A DNA stretch of 64,000 nt, taken from assembly GCF_014905175.1 (NCBI RefSeq), contig NC_057788.1, forward strand, positions 18,942,154 through 19,006,153, given 5' to 3'. Under the pieces are notes generated by a model, which was not told the DNA's origin, made no database searches, and saw nothing but the letters and a program-made list of their open reading frames with translations. Both the position numbers and the translations under genes were made by a program. Of this stretch, positions 32,475-44,482 are shown in pieces. Position 1 is the first letter of the stretch; each line of letters opens with the position of its first letter. The DNA is from Aphidius gifuensis. Lineage: Eukaryota; Arthropoda; Insecta; Hymenoptera; Braconidae.

Positions 32475-32934
32475 AAGTGAATACACTTGACAACAATAGA
32501 AAAATATATAAAAATATCGATAATATTAATAAATATGTAATAAAAATATTAATAAGCCAAAAATAACAAAATATAAAATACACTTTATTTAACATGGAAA
32601 TATTTCAAAAACAGTTTTTTTTTCGAAAATTTAAGGTTTTCTACAATCAAATAACCAATACTTGACATCAATTTTAGGGTGCGAACTCATGACAAGCTAA
32701 AATTTCCGCTTGTAAACATGGCGGCTATAAAATCCTGCAAAAGTAACTAATTTTATTATCGCAATCCGTGATTTTAGAACAAGCTTGGTGGTGTCAAGCT
32801 TGTTCTGCAGTCACGGAGAGACACCACGGATTTGCAGTCAATTCAGTAAATAGCAGTTAATTCAGTGATAATTTAGTGAATTAAATCACTTTTTGGTTAT
32901 TTTTATAGCTGCCATGTTTATAACCCGGGAAAAA

Positions 32935-33480
32935 CGGTTTGTATACAACCATATACAACCATATACAACCATATACAACCATATACAACCATATACAATC
33001 ATATACAAACATATACAATCGTATATAGATGTATATGGAAAGTTAATTATTTTAGTGACTTTGTATACAACCATATACAGTTGTATATAAGTTTATACAA
33101 CTATATAAACTTGTATATGAGGTATGAACTGTTTGTATACAACCATATACAACCATATACAACTATATACAACTATATACAACCATATACAACTATATAC
33201 AACTATATACAACCATATACAACTATATACAATCATATACAACTATATACAATCATATACAACCATACAACTTGGTAGCTTAGTTTATTAATCTTGTATA
33301 CAATCATATATGGTTATATACAAACATATATATGGACATATACAACTGCATATATTTATATATGTTTATATATAAATTTATAAAATCATATACAACTATA
33401 CAACTTGGTAGCTTACTTTATTTATCTTGTATACAATTATATATGGTTATATACAAACAGATATGGACATTTTAAAAATT
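32935..33480. repeat. Minisatellite with 11-bp unit CATATACAACC
   Basis: Near-perfect tandem units of CATATACAACC (variants TATATACAACT, CATATACAATC) at 32940-33010 and 33135-33270, decaying to 33480. Inverted relatives (GGTTGTATATGA) at 34199-34262 near the other end of the element. Open frames here are repeat artefacts. Confidence 0.8.
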
Positions 33481-33689
33481 ATATACAATTTTACAACTCA
33501 GTAGCACATTGAAGACTGACCAACCTATGACTTGCCATTCATCGATTTTTATTCGGGTCACTAAGACTGATTTTTTTTCATTCTTTCCATGTATATAAAA
33601 ATATATTAAGAACCGCTATTATGTATTTAATATTGGAAGGGTGTTTTTTTAATTATATATAACAGCTACTTATTTTTTTTACGAAACGA

Positions 33690-34035
33690 AAATTTCAGGG
33701 ATAAAAAATTTTTTTCATAAATTATGACAATACATTCCGGGGTATACGAAACAAATGAAATTCATATATCGGCCGAGTGTTAGTTGATCCTTGGATTGCT
33801 ATGATTATAATGAATATTTAAGTAGAACAAATTTTCCTAATTTTCAATTGTAGCTGCCGTGGTTAGGTAAGTAAGGCTCTGGAGTTTCAACTAGAAGATA
33901 CCGTGTTCAAGTCCCGGTAAAGTCAAGTATTTATGGTGTAATTTTTTCGGTCAAATAAATCATCAAATATATAAACAAAAAAATTAAATTGTTTAAATAA
34001 TTATAAATTTTTTTTTTTTATGATATTAATAAAAT
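33690..34035 (+). repeat. SINE-like repeat, second copy
   Basis: tRNA-like head 33853-33917: CGTGGTTAGGTAAGTAAGG (A-box-like) and GTGTTCAAGTCCCGG (B-box-like). The flanks are collinear with 1385-1800 reversed. Nested inside the Harbinger-type element. Confidence 0.55.
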
Positions 34036-34314
34036 TTTGAAAGTCACGGCATATAAACTTGTATACAATTATCTATGTTTGTATACAACTATCTATGTTT
34101 GTATAGAACCATTCTTGAATTTGATCTATAAATTCCATATATGGTTATATACAACTGTATACAACTTTATAAATTTGTATACAGAAAATGGCGATATACA
34201 ACTGTATGAGTTTGTATACAATCATATATGGTTGTATATGATTGTATATGGTTGTATACAAACCGTTTTTCCCGGGAAGCGGAAATTTTAGCTTGTCGTG
34301 AGTTCGCACCCTTA

Positions 34315-34721
34315 CTTTGATTATTATTGTCAGGATCTTTAACACCTGTAACATCCATCATAGATGGACATACAGTGGTTTTGAATTTTTTAAAGTTGCA
34401 GTTGCAGATGTATTGTCTTTTGGTGTTGGAATTACCAAAACTCTGCTTTTCGTATCTTTCATTATAAAGGTGCAGCTTTTTTAGTTTTAACTCTACCCTT
34501 CCAATCCATGAAATCTGTATAAATAATATATTTTACAATGAATAAATATAATTTATATTCGAAAATATAACACTAATTATTATTTATGAAATGAATAAAT
34601 GAACAAATAACATTGTAATCACTATCATCATTAAGAAAAGCGAATTCTTCCATCTTCACTGGATAATGATGCTTGTTTCAAATGTGTTTTCTCAGTTTTA
34701 AATAAGTATACTCATATATAT
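34315..34721 (-). pseudogene. Possible exon remnants beside the LTR copy
   Basis: The minus strand reads WIGRVKTKKAAPL near 34490 and TEKTHLKQASLSSEDGRIRF near 34640-34690, with AT-rich sequence between. It sits just left of the inverted LTR. A zinc-finger fragment on the same strand lies just right of it. Together they may be one gene split by the LTR, but the link is inferred only from position and strand. Confidence 0.3.
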
Positions 34722-35812
34722 TGTAACGAAATTTAGTATTTCGTGGGTTCTCGAAATAAATAATCAACAGAAAAGAGCCTGTTGACGTATAACGAGTTCT
34801 GATTATTTATTTGTTTTCGTATGAATTATTAATAGTTAATGGGAGTTGATTATTAATGATTCAAAGGGTCACTGCATAAGCACTGTGGAGGGTCAAGTCT
34901 ACTACGAGTGGTGTCAGTGTGGCACATGTTTCGTATATATTCGAGGTCCCGTAGTAGACTTGATACGTTAAACCTCGACCGGTGCTAGTTTTCCCCTCCA
35001 TCCGTCGAAAAGACGAACTCTCCGAAGGCTACGGGCTGGATCGGATACCTATTCGTGTTGCGGGCTAGGAAAGCGTGCTGCGCATGTCCGGGACGATAGG
35101 TGGGAGAGCGCGCGAGTGGGGATTCAGAGGACTCACAGTAGCTTAGCATTGAACGTCGTCGTGAGACGACACAACTTGCCTGGCTCTCGAACTGATCACT
35201 TCTCTTCTCTTGACTGGCTCTCTTGGTTCACTACTGGTTCTCTCGACATCGTTTGGATCTCTCGTAAAGGCTCCCTATGTATCAGACGTTAAGTCCTGGT
35301 GAAACTCTGTCTGAATTTCCAATGATGGACTAATACTAATGATCACGCTATATGGTTCTCTCATTATAATAATAATAATTATTATTATATTCATCACACA
35401 TAAATGTGTATGTGTGAGTTCACGAATGGATCGCTGTAAATAATAACAATAATAATAATATTGAGATATATTATTATTGCAATGGCAACGTATGTGTAAG
35501 ACCTGGTCACGGATCGCTGTATGGTTCCCTATACAAAATACATATCTCACATGTAGACTATTTGCTCCCACACTTACGATACTTGTGACGTAGGTATTTT
35601 ACTATAGTATAGTCGCAATGTAATATAGGCGTATGGAATACACTATACTTGGTTCACGATAGTTCCCTCAGGTTTGGTTACGTATTTCATAATCCAATCA
35701 GGTGGACCGCGCCCCTCTACCATTTCTAAGACTGAGTTAGGCTCCCGAATTAGTTCTCGTGACTCCCACGGTTGTTGGCTTCCGAGATAACCAACATGGC
35801 TCCCCCCGACAA
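34722..35812 (-). mobile_element. Inverted copy of the solo LTR, truncated
   Basis: Begins TGTAACGAAATTTA and matches the reverse complement of 1939-3014 almost throughout (e.g. CACTGCATAAGCACTGTGGA, ACGGGCTGGATCGGATACCT, GTGGACCGCGCCCCTCTACC). It stops at GGCTCCCCCCGAC, so the first ~90 bp of the reference LTR are missing. A trinucleotide ATA/TAA expansion near 35370-35470 and a duplicated GGATCGCTGTA block are local differences. Confidence 0.8.
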
Positions 35813-36050
35813 TTTATAGTTTGATACTCTGAGACTTGATGACAATGTGAATAGTGATAATACAAGTTTGTTTTATTTGCATATTCTTCATCACAGTATA
35901 CACAAGTTTCGTTTTCAGTTATTGTCTTAACCAGCTCAATTTTATGAATTCAACTTGTATAAGCATGAAGACTTCTTTTTCCACTAAAAATTTTATTGCA
36001 CTGGTTACATTTAATTTCATTCTTTTCTTCTATTGTTTTTCATTTGTAAA
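35813..36050 (-). pseudogene. C2H2 zinc-finger gene fragment
   Basis: The minus-strand frame reads NQCNKIFSGKRSLHAYTS, a stop and IH, then ETCVYCDEEYANKTNLYYHY with SHCH. This is two C2H2 fingers (C-x2-C, then His pairs). The first has a stop where a Trp-like codon would be expected between its histidines. The LTR copy adjoins directly. Too short to name the gene. Confidence 0.5.
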
Positions 36051-36189
36051 TGTAAATGAATTGTCACCAAAATATCACACAATTGCACACAATACAAATT
36101 TATAAAATTTGCTTAATTACTATATGCATCAATCTATATTGATATTATTTATTTATTGTATTATTATAATATTAATTACCTTGACAATT

Positions 36190-38790
36190 AATATCCAAAT
36201 TCAAATCAAATAAATAGATAATTATGAATATTTTTTATATAATAACATAATAATATATATATATTCCCAAAAGCACAATAAATACGAAAAGATATATAAA
36301 CAAAAGGTTACGTTCATCAGGAAACATGTGTATGTTGTATATATTAGCATAATTAGCATAATTAGCATGACAGATTTGCAGGTATGTGAAGTTAGCACAT
36401 ACATTATAGCACAATCAAACCGGACTATATCAGGAGTTACGTGCGAATTATATGCGTTTTTTGTGCGGAATCCGCATTTTTTGTGCGTTTTTTTTTGTTT
36501 TTTATAGTCTGGTTTGATTGTGCTATAAATGTATGTGCTAACTTTACAGACCTGGGATTCGCGCCTATATCCCAACAACATATGGCGCACGCACCATCGA
36601 TGCGATTTTAAATACTATACTGACATATATAAAGGATTTTTTACACCATCTAAAAATGTTAGTTTTTTCGCTCTATAGACAGATGCTTTTAGCAGCTGAT
36701 TTTGATATTGAAAAATAAATCCTTTCGTAAATAATTTCGTAAATAAAAATATTTTATATTTCTATTTACATATCCTGTAAAAAAAAAAACTCATTAAACT
36801 TGACGGAAAGAAAAATAAACAATAACAACATGAGACTTGGGAACATAGCTTAAAGTATCATTATTTGATTCGCGCCATCGATGCGATATTGAATACTATA
36901 CTGACATATATAAAGGTTTTTTCACACCATCTAAATATGTTAGCGTTCTTGTCTATAGACCGATGCTTCTGGCAGCTGATTTAGATAATCGAAAATAAAT
37001 CCTTTCGTAAATAAAAATATTTTATATTTTTGTTTACACATGATGTAAAAAAAAAAACTCATTAAACTTAATGGAAAGAAAAATAAACAATAACATGTGA
37101 CTTGGGAACATAGCTTAAAGTATCATTATTCAATTTGCGCCATCGATGCGATATTGGATACTGTGGTAAATATAAAGGTTTCCCACACCATCTACTACTA
37201 CCTTGCACAATTTCATTTTTATAATGTTGTCAAATTGCTCTGGACTTGGAAACCATATTGCTTTGATCTGATTTGGTTTTATAATGTTTGTCAGAGTGCA
37301 GTAAGGTTTTATAAATAATCTTCAAGAAAAACGCAATTTCTAAAAATGACTTTAAAGTTTAAAAAAAAGGTATACATCTCAAAAATCTGTTTTTATTTTT
37401 ATTAAAAAGATTCAATTAATTTATAAGATGATCAGAAGACAGAATATTTTTCACATCAATCAAATAATATATTCTAAAAGGCACAAGAAACAAAGGCACG
37501 ATAAAGACAAAAGGATCTATAAACAAAAGGTTACGTTTATCAGCAAGCATGTGTATGTTGTATATTAGTACATTAGCACACCTGATGAGCAGGATTCGCG
37601 CCCATATCCCAACGGCATATGGCGGAGGCACCATCGCTGCTATACTGAATACTGTACTGTACTGATATAAATAAAGGTTCTCTCACACCATTCTACTATT
37701 ATTGCTCAATTTTATTTTATAAGGTTGTCGAATTGCTCTGGACTTAGAAGCCATAATGCTTTGATTTAATTTTGGTTTTTAATGTTTGTCAGAGTGCCCT
37801 GAGTTTTTAAGATAATATCAAGAAAAACGCAATTTCTGAAATTGATTTTGAAGTTTAAAAAAAAAGTATACATCTAAAAATTCTGTTTTTTTTTTAAAAA
37901 AAAGTGTGATATTTAATAAAATGATCAGAAGACATAATATATTTATCTGATCAATCATATTTTAAAATAATTTCCCGAGGAATTGAAGGGTTAAGGTTAG
38001 CTCTATGCCGATAATATATAGGCACGGTAGTTAATCTCGTTTCTCCCACTTTTTTTTTTTTTCTCATACTTGACGCGAGGCACTACCGTGCCTCTTGATA
38101 TTAAAATTGTATTATTTACTATATAGTATAATATATTATTACCTTGACAGTTGTTATCCAATTTACACCAAATAAATATATGTATAATTATCTAATATTT
38201 TTCACATCAATCGAATAATATATTCCAAAAGGCACAAGAAACAAAGGCACGATAAAGACAAAAGGATGTATAAACAAAAGGTTACGTTTATCAGTAAGCA
38301 TGTGTATGTTGTATATTAGCACACATTAGCACTCCTGATGAGTAGAATTCGCACCTATATCCCAACGGCATATGGCGCGCGCACCATTGCTGCGATATTG
38401 AATACTGTAGCACCAACGATGCGATATTGAATACTGTATATGATATAAATAAAGGTTCTTTCACACCATTCTACTATTATTGCTCAATTTTTATTTTATA
38501 AGGTTGTGAATTGCTCTGGACTTGGCAGCCATAATGCTTTGATCTGATTTTGGTTTTATAATGTTTGTCAGAGTGCGGTAAGGTTTTATAAGAATTTCAA
38601 GAAAAGCGCAATTTCTGAAAATGATTTTGAAGTTTAAAAGAAAAGTATACTTCTAAAAAATCTGTTTTTTATAAAAGTGTGATATTGATTTAATAAAATG
38701 ATCAGAAGACATAATATATTTATCTGATCAATCATATTTTAAAATAATTTCCGAGGAATTGGAGGTTAGGGTTAGCTTTGTGTCGATAAT
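36190..38790 (+). repeat. Cluster of five diverged repeats with tRNA-like motif
   Basis: A block with GGATTCGCGCC, ATATCCCAAC, CATATGGCG and CACCATCGATGCGATATTGA recurs in full or part near 36548, 36870, 37135, 37585 and 38340, followed by ATATAAAGGTT..CACACCAT and GTTTGTCAGAGTGC. On the minus strand GGGCGCGAATCC resembles a pol III B box, so this may be another SINE-type family. Segmental duplication within the cluster is also likely (37420-37980 against 38160-38790). Confidence 0.55.
38020..38093. repeat. Hairpin MITE AGGCACGGTAG, copy 1
   Basis: AGGCACGGTAGT is inverted as ACTACCGTGCCT with TCTCCCACTTTT between. Same family at 38795-38864 and 45807-45901. Confidence 0.65.
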
Positions 38791-38794
38791 ATAT

Positions 38795-38864
38795 AGGCAC
38801 GGTAGTTAAATCTCGTTTCTCCCACTTTTTTCTCATTACTTGACGCGAGCACACTACCGTGCCT
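38795..38864. repeat. Hairpin MITE AGGCACGGTAG, copy 2
   Basis: AGGCACGGTAGTTA...ACACTACCGTGCCT with the same centre as copy 1. It moved with the surrounding segmental duplication. Confidence 0.65.
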
Positions 38865-38869
38865 CTTGA

Positions 38870-39672
38870 TAAAAAAAATGGCCATGATGCTAAAAGTGAA
38901 ATATAATTATTAAAAATAAGAAAAAATTTATGTGCTACTCAATATTGTTCTATATCCCTTGAATTTACCAAATATTATTTATTAATTAATTATTTTTAAA
39001 TATTAAAATACCAGTACGTAACACAGGAAAACTTTTATACTCTATTAGCTTCAACATCTTCACCTGTTTCAAGCACTTAACGTTTACGGCAAAACGGCAA
39101 TACCGTGCTCGACAACGTGAAAAAAAAATTACAGGGAAACTTCAATGCCATATATCAGCCCTATCACCTACCATTTTAACAAGTACTAAACGTTCACAGC
39201 GATATCCTTCCAGAAAACGATAATTTATAACAAAAAAATTTATAATAAATAGTTAATAAAATGAACAATAATATGAATATCGACCGTAATATAAATTGTC
39301 AAAAACACAGAAAAATCAATAAAAGAAACTTACAGAATCATAACCGCAATCACTCCAAAAGAAGTTTCACTTCTCCTGCACGTACTCGCAACACGCATAA
39401 TTTTTACCAAGAAATTCAGTAAATGTTCATGATTTTTTGATGTTTTTGATTGTTTTGAAACATCTATAGGCGCGGGTTGGGTAGGGAGTAAAAGGAAAAA
39501 ACATAAAATTTAGGCGTCAGATCCGGTGACGAATCTGGGCAGGAATCCATTTTCTGTCAGTCTACATTGCGCTTTAGAGCGCCATGGTAATCGTCGGTAA
39601 CCGTTACCATCAGGCGTTCTGTAGTATAGATGAATTCAAATGCAAGTATTTATATATTTAATTTATTTATTA
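38870..39672. other. Intergenic, nothing recognised
   Basis: AT-rich to 39450, then a mixed-composition stretch (39470-39620) containing GGCGCGGGTTGGGTAGGGAG and CGTCGGTAACCGTTACCATC (a small palindrome GGTAACCGTTACC). No frame with coding character. Confidence 0.35.
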
Positions 39673-40123
39673 TCTATATATATATATGTGAAAATGAAAA
39701 CCTTTGAGGCAAACGTTCTCAGCAACTACCCAACCGATCATTATGATTTTTTTTTTAAATTAAAGAGCTTATCACGGAGATCGTTCTTAGCGTTTATTCG
39801 ATTTCATAACTTAATAAACAACCGAGTTATTAATTATTATAAATAATAGCCTGTTACGCGGCAGAGTCAACAGGCGGCGCTGCTGTATTGGTGTGTGTGA
39901 AAACATGTGGAAGCAAGTCGTTGCTTCCACCAGCAGGCTCGGCCATTTGCAATTGTGTTACTGTGATATTATTTTATTTATTTTATTTAGTTATTTTTGA
40001 ATAGTTTTTGAATCGCTGATAATTATTTTATTTTTAATGATAAGTATTTTTAATGGTAATAATTTTTATAAATTATTATTGTTTCGAATAAATTTCATTT
40101 GTGTTAAAAAATTGTTTTTTTTA

Positions 40124-40650
40124 GGGAATTTTAATTTCCTATTGTTTTCGCTTTTCTTCTGGACCCCCAAAAAATTTTCTAAGTCCCTTAATCTTAACCA
40201 ATACGATATATATGGAAAATATAAAGAAAAATATAGAAAACTCACTGAATATAAAGAAAAAAAAGATAAATATGGGAAAATATCAGTAAATATAAAGGAG
40301 AATATAGGAAAATATCAAAGAAAAATCGGTAAATATAAAGGAAAATATAGAAAAGTAACTGAATATGAAGAAAAAAACGATAAATATGGGAAAATATCCG
40401 TAAATATAAAGAAAAATAAAGAAAAGTGACTGAATATAATGAAAAAAACGATAAATATGGGAAAATATCAGTAAATATAAAGGAGAATATAGGAAAGTGA
40501 CTGAATATAAAGAAAAAAAAATGATAAATATGGGAAAATATCAGTAAATATAAAGGAGAATATAGGAAAATATCAAAGAAAAATCAAGAAGAAATTAAAA
40601 TTCCCCCCGCAGGGAAGGCACAGTTGCTTCAGCAACTGTATGATCATTTT
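40124..40650. repeat. Low-complexity insertion found only in the left arm
   Basis: GGGAATTTTAATTTC at 40124 and GAAATTAAAATTCCC at 40591-40605 are inverted ends. The interior is AAATATAAAG/GGGAAAATATCAGTAAAT repeats at irregular 70-112 bp spacing. The right arm lacks the block, so it inserted after the arms formed. The downstream CAGTTGCTTCAGCAACTG hairpin (about 40620-40637) is also only on this side. Confidence 0.6.
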
Positions 40651-40885
40651 TTTTAATTTTATAACCTTTTTGTATTTGTACTCTCAGAAAACGTTTTCCA
40701 ACGTCGTTCAATCACGTTTGCTGATTTTGTTGTCGTTGATTATATCGTTGATTAGATATTGTTTGCGTTTATTGCACGATGAAAAGAAAAAGTAGTTTAA
40801 GTTATTCAAGCAGGAAGGTGAAACGACAACGTTTAGCTAGGTTAAGTCAAAATAACAATGGCTCACTGGAGGGCTGCAATAGTAA

Positions 40886-41203
40886 CCCCGGTAGAAATAT
40901 TTCTCCAACTTTTTTCCAACTTTTCTCCGCCATTTCTCCACCTTTTTACGAAAATGACCCATGGTTGGAGTAATGGCGGACAAATTTCTCCAACCTTTCT
41001 CCAACCAAAAATTTACTCCAACTTTTTTCCAACTTTTTTCCGACTTTTCTCCAACTTTTTTCCGACTTTTCTCCAACTTTTTTTCGCCATTTCTCCAACC
41101 TGAAATGGACTCCAACTTTTTTCCAACTTTTCTCCAACCATGGGTCATTTTCGTAAAAAGGTGGAGAAAGTTGGAAAAAGTTGGAGAAATATTTCTACCA
41201 GGG
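40886..41203. mobile_element. hAT-like MITE in left arm
   Basis: Ends CCCCGGTAGAAATATTTCTC and GAGAAATATTTCTACCAGGG. Flanks AATAGTAA (40878-40885) and AATAGTGA (41204-41211) form an 8-bp duplication with one change. The interior is CTCCAACTTTTTTCCAACTT repeats in both senses. Confidence 0.75.
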
Positions 41204-43242
41204 AATAGTGATAATACTGATAATAATAATAATAATAATGAGGTTAGGTTAAGTCAAAATAACAATGGCTCACTGGCGGGCTGCAATAAAAATAGTAATA
41301 ATACTGATAATAATAATAATTTTTAAATCAAGTTTGTGTGGTGGGAGACCTGACGGATTTAATGAATTGAGAAATTCGATCGGGATATCTACAGCATCGT
41401 CTTGATCACTAAGTGTATCGAAAGAAATATAGGTTTTTTCATCAGCTTCAAACATAGAAAGAATCTTTTCGTTTATGACGTTGACGGTGTCATTTTTAGG
41501 GGCCAAAATTCGCCATGCAGCTTCTGAGGAAATAATATATCTACCATTTTGGTATGCCTTTATTTCATCACGTGATTCTACCGAGAATGCAGCCTGATCA
41601 GATCCTTTATTAATATAACTACAAATATATTGAATAGCTTTTACTGAATGACATAGTTCTATGTTGATGTGACAGTCAAATGCACGTAATAATACGGGGC
41701 TATATGGCACAATCCACCGATTGTCGATTGTTACTATGCGGCTAGACTTTCTAAGCTGGAAAGTTTGTCCACCGTCTTCAGGAGATCGACGTCGATATTT
41801 TGGATACCCATCTTGCCCTGATTGAGTTTCGATAGTAAACAGTTTGGGAAAACCTTTTGAACACTTCCCATTTTGCATACATGGTGATGTTATGTTCAAT
41901 GGTCCACATGGGTCATGAATCATGTTTCTACTAACGATATTAAATAATATAGGATCTTCGTGCTGATTGGGCAACTCAGCACTAAGAACTAAATCGATAT
42001 CATTTGGCCTCACTTTATCCTTGAGCCATACCAAGAGGTGAACGTGAGGCAAACCTCTTTTTTGCCATTCAATAGTATACATATGACACCTAACTTCACC
42101 ATATATTTTATTTTTAGTAATAAGGTCTATCAATTTTTTTACTTTTAAATTAAAAACGCGAGCGATAATGTCATTCCGGTCAGCGGGTTTTTGATTGGGA
42201 AGTAAACAGGATTGGATATCTGGCCATTGAGGATTGCACGTCATTGTAATAAAAAGATCTGGGCGCCCGTAATTTCGTACGTAAACCATGGCATCTTGCT
42301 TACGCTGTTGCATGTAGCGAGGACCACCAACAAATGAAGATGGTAGAATAACCCTTTGGCCAATTTGATCTGGGTTTCCGTCAGCACGCATGGCATCTTG
42401 AAGTTCAACGTAAGTTTCAGCTCGCAATCTAGTTTGATTTGCCCTTCAATATTGCAATCGTTCGGTTTCAATTTTCGCGTACATGTCGACAATATATTGA
42501 TTCAAGAGTTTACCGTATCTAAGTAAATAATCAGAGTTTTCTCTGACTTGGAGTCTATAAGAGTAAAAGTCCATGGCAGAAACAGTTTTATTAAGAGGAA
42601 CTTTCGTAATTGGATTAACTTGCATAACATCAATAGAATAACCATCTTGTCCACAACAAAACATTAGGGGGTACTGCAATGCATCATAGGAACGATGAAT
42701 TTCACTTACGCGCGTTAATGTATCGTCTCGAGCTCGTAATACATTATCTCTTTTTGAGAATTCTTGGCCGACAATTAATACAGCCACTTCATCAGTTTGC
42801 GGAGCATTATGTCGACCACGATGTTCTGCTTGTGGTTTCCTATCCGCCCTGATAACAATTTAAATTCAGCTGGATTTGACGGCATCAAATCGAGTGCACT
42901 CTTAAAACTACGAATGTACGAATTATTCACATGCAACATACATTGTAAATCATAAAGTATCATTTTATCTGTATGAGGAGCAATAGATAAACGCCTTTTT
43001 ACTTCATTCTCTGAATCACCCATAAAATATATTTGTAAAAACTTTGGTTCTTCTGTATTATTGGCTAATAAAGAACCAGCCAAATGATAAACTTGACCTT
43101 GAACTTTAAATGTTGGCATAAAATTTCCATGCCTAATTTCTGTTGCACCAAATGATGTCATTTGAAAAGCCGAATTATAAACACGAATCATGTCAAAAAA
43201 ATGCTTCGAATTTTCATGAGAACATTCTAAAAGACTCCTTAA

Positions 43243-43749
43243 GGAGGTTATGCACAAATTCATTGCGGGTGTTGCGGGGCGCTTCTGACGTCACAGACAA
43301 AACTGAAATCCGACTACACTGTAAAAAAATGAAGTGAAAAGCGCCTGCGCCCCATATACAATATATGGGATTGCGGGTATGTGTGTGTGTTTGAACATGC
43401 CATACGTTGCCACATCTAATTTTTGTAAAGTTTATAATTAATTACTCATTAATTGACCGATCAACATATGAAAATTTTTCGCGCAATTAATAAAACTCGG
43501 TTTCTAGTATATGTGTGATTTTTTTCAAGACTTTCTCATCATTTTTTCTTTCCGAAAAAAATGGTTGAAATCTCCATAAGAGCCAATGTTAAATATTATT
43601 TTCAATAATTAATTACAAAAAATTTAACCGATCAACATAAGAAAATAATTATACCGTTGTATTCAGAATGAAAAGATCTACTTGTGTACAAAATTTCAGA
43701 ACATTCTCATTATATTTTTTAAAAAAAGAGTAATTTGTGCATAACCTTC
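43243..43749. mobile_element. TTAA-flanked MITE (piggyBac-like or Harbinger-like), 507 bp
   Basis: TTAA on both sides (43239-43242 and 43750-43753). The inverted ends GGAGGTTATGCACAAATT and AATTTGTGCATAACCTTC match except at one position. Removing it restores the Helitron frame across EPL-RSLLEC. AT-rich interior, no transposase. A 3-bp TTA duplication is an alternative reading. Confidence 0.75.
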
Positions 43750-44176
43750 TTAACGGTTCAGGCGGAATAGCAATTTCATCTAAAACAACTTTTCCTCCTG
43801 AACAGCAGAGACCTGGAGGCTCTTTGGACCATTTTAATGCACGACAATTATTACATTTTAAATTCATATTTCCTATTATAACGTGAGAATCATTTTTATA
43901 ATCAATTAATTTGTCATAAGTAAATGCAGACATTTCACGGCGACGCCATGGAACACCTGGCTCAAGTAAATTTTCTTCGATACCTTCGTAATCTTCATTT
44001 TCATAAATAGCGTCTAGAACACCGGCTATATCAATATCATCAAACGCTAAGCTATTATTATTATTATTATTATTATCAGTATTATCACTATTTTTATTGC
44101 AGCCCGCCAGTGAGCCATTGTTATTTTGACTTAACCTAACCTCATTATTATTATTATTATCAGTATTATCACTATT

Positions 44177-44482
44177 CCCTGGTAGAAATATTTCTCCAAC
44201 GTTTTCCAACTTTCTCCGCTTTTTTTCCAATTTTCTCCACCTTTTTACGAAAATGACCCATGGTTGGAGAAAAGTTGGAAAAAAGTTGGAGTACATTTCA
44301 GGTTGGAGAAATGGCGGAAAAAAGTTGGAGAAAAGTCGGAAAAAAGTTGGAGTAAATTTTTGGTTGGAGAAAGGTTGGAGAAATTTGTCCGCCATTACTC
44401 CAACCATGGGTCATTTTCGTAAAAAGGTCGAGAAATGGCGGAGAAAAGTTGGAAAAAAGTTGGAGAAATATTTCTACCAGGG
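44177..44482. mobile_element. hAT-like MITE in right arm
   Basis: Ends CCCTGGTAGAAATATTTCTC and GAGAAATATTTCTACCAGGG. Flanks TCACTATT (44169-44176) and TTACTATT (44483-44490) are the 8-bp duplication. Same insertion site as the left-arm copy, so it predates the inverted duplication. Confidence 0.75.

Larger units (their letters stand above)
32677..34311. mobile_element. Non-autonomous Harbinger-type element, 1635 bp
   Basis: The left end GGGTGCGAACTCATGACAAG and the right end CTTGTCGTGAGTTCGCACCC are inverted. The repeat continues to the AAATTTCCGCTT level, and TTA lies on both sides (32674-32676 and 34312-34314), the PIF/Harbinger duplication. The ends also start GGG like the large Harbinger element but are otherwise different, so another family mobilised it. 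The interior is the CATATACAACC minisatellite and a nested SINE-like repeat. No transposase. Confidence 0.75.
39673..41325 (+). repeat. Left inverted arm: duplicated Helitron 5' region
   Basis: Contains the 5' leader, then ATG at 40779 encoding MKRKSSLSYSSRKVKRQRLA, the same N-terminus as the minus-strand gene in the right arm. It fuses at about 41320-41330 to the helicase fragment through an AATTTTTAAATC-like join. The copied frame is interrupted by the MITE at 40886. Confidence 0.75.

Noticed and set aside
32886..33278. Tyr/Ile-rich frames (YNHIQPYTTI repeats) in both strands
   Set aside because: Translations of the CATATACAACC minisatellite.
35275..35571. 98-residue minus-strand frame with Ile run, also 2296-2496
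   Set aside because: Lies inside the LTR copies, driven by an ATA/TAA trinucleotide expansion. No gag homology.
39640..39846. 68-residue plus-strand frame at the left Helitron border
   Set aside because: Crosses the Helitron 5' terminus into non-coding leader sequence. The mirror arm does not keep it.
40837..41326. Frames rich in FFQLFS / KKVGEKSEKSW
   Set aside because: Translations of the CTCCAACTTTTTTCC repeats inside the MITE. Only the short MKRKSSLSYSS start belongs to the Helitron gene.
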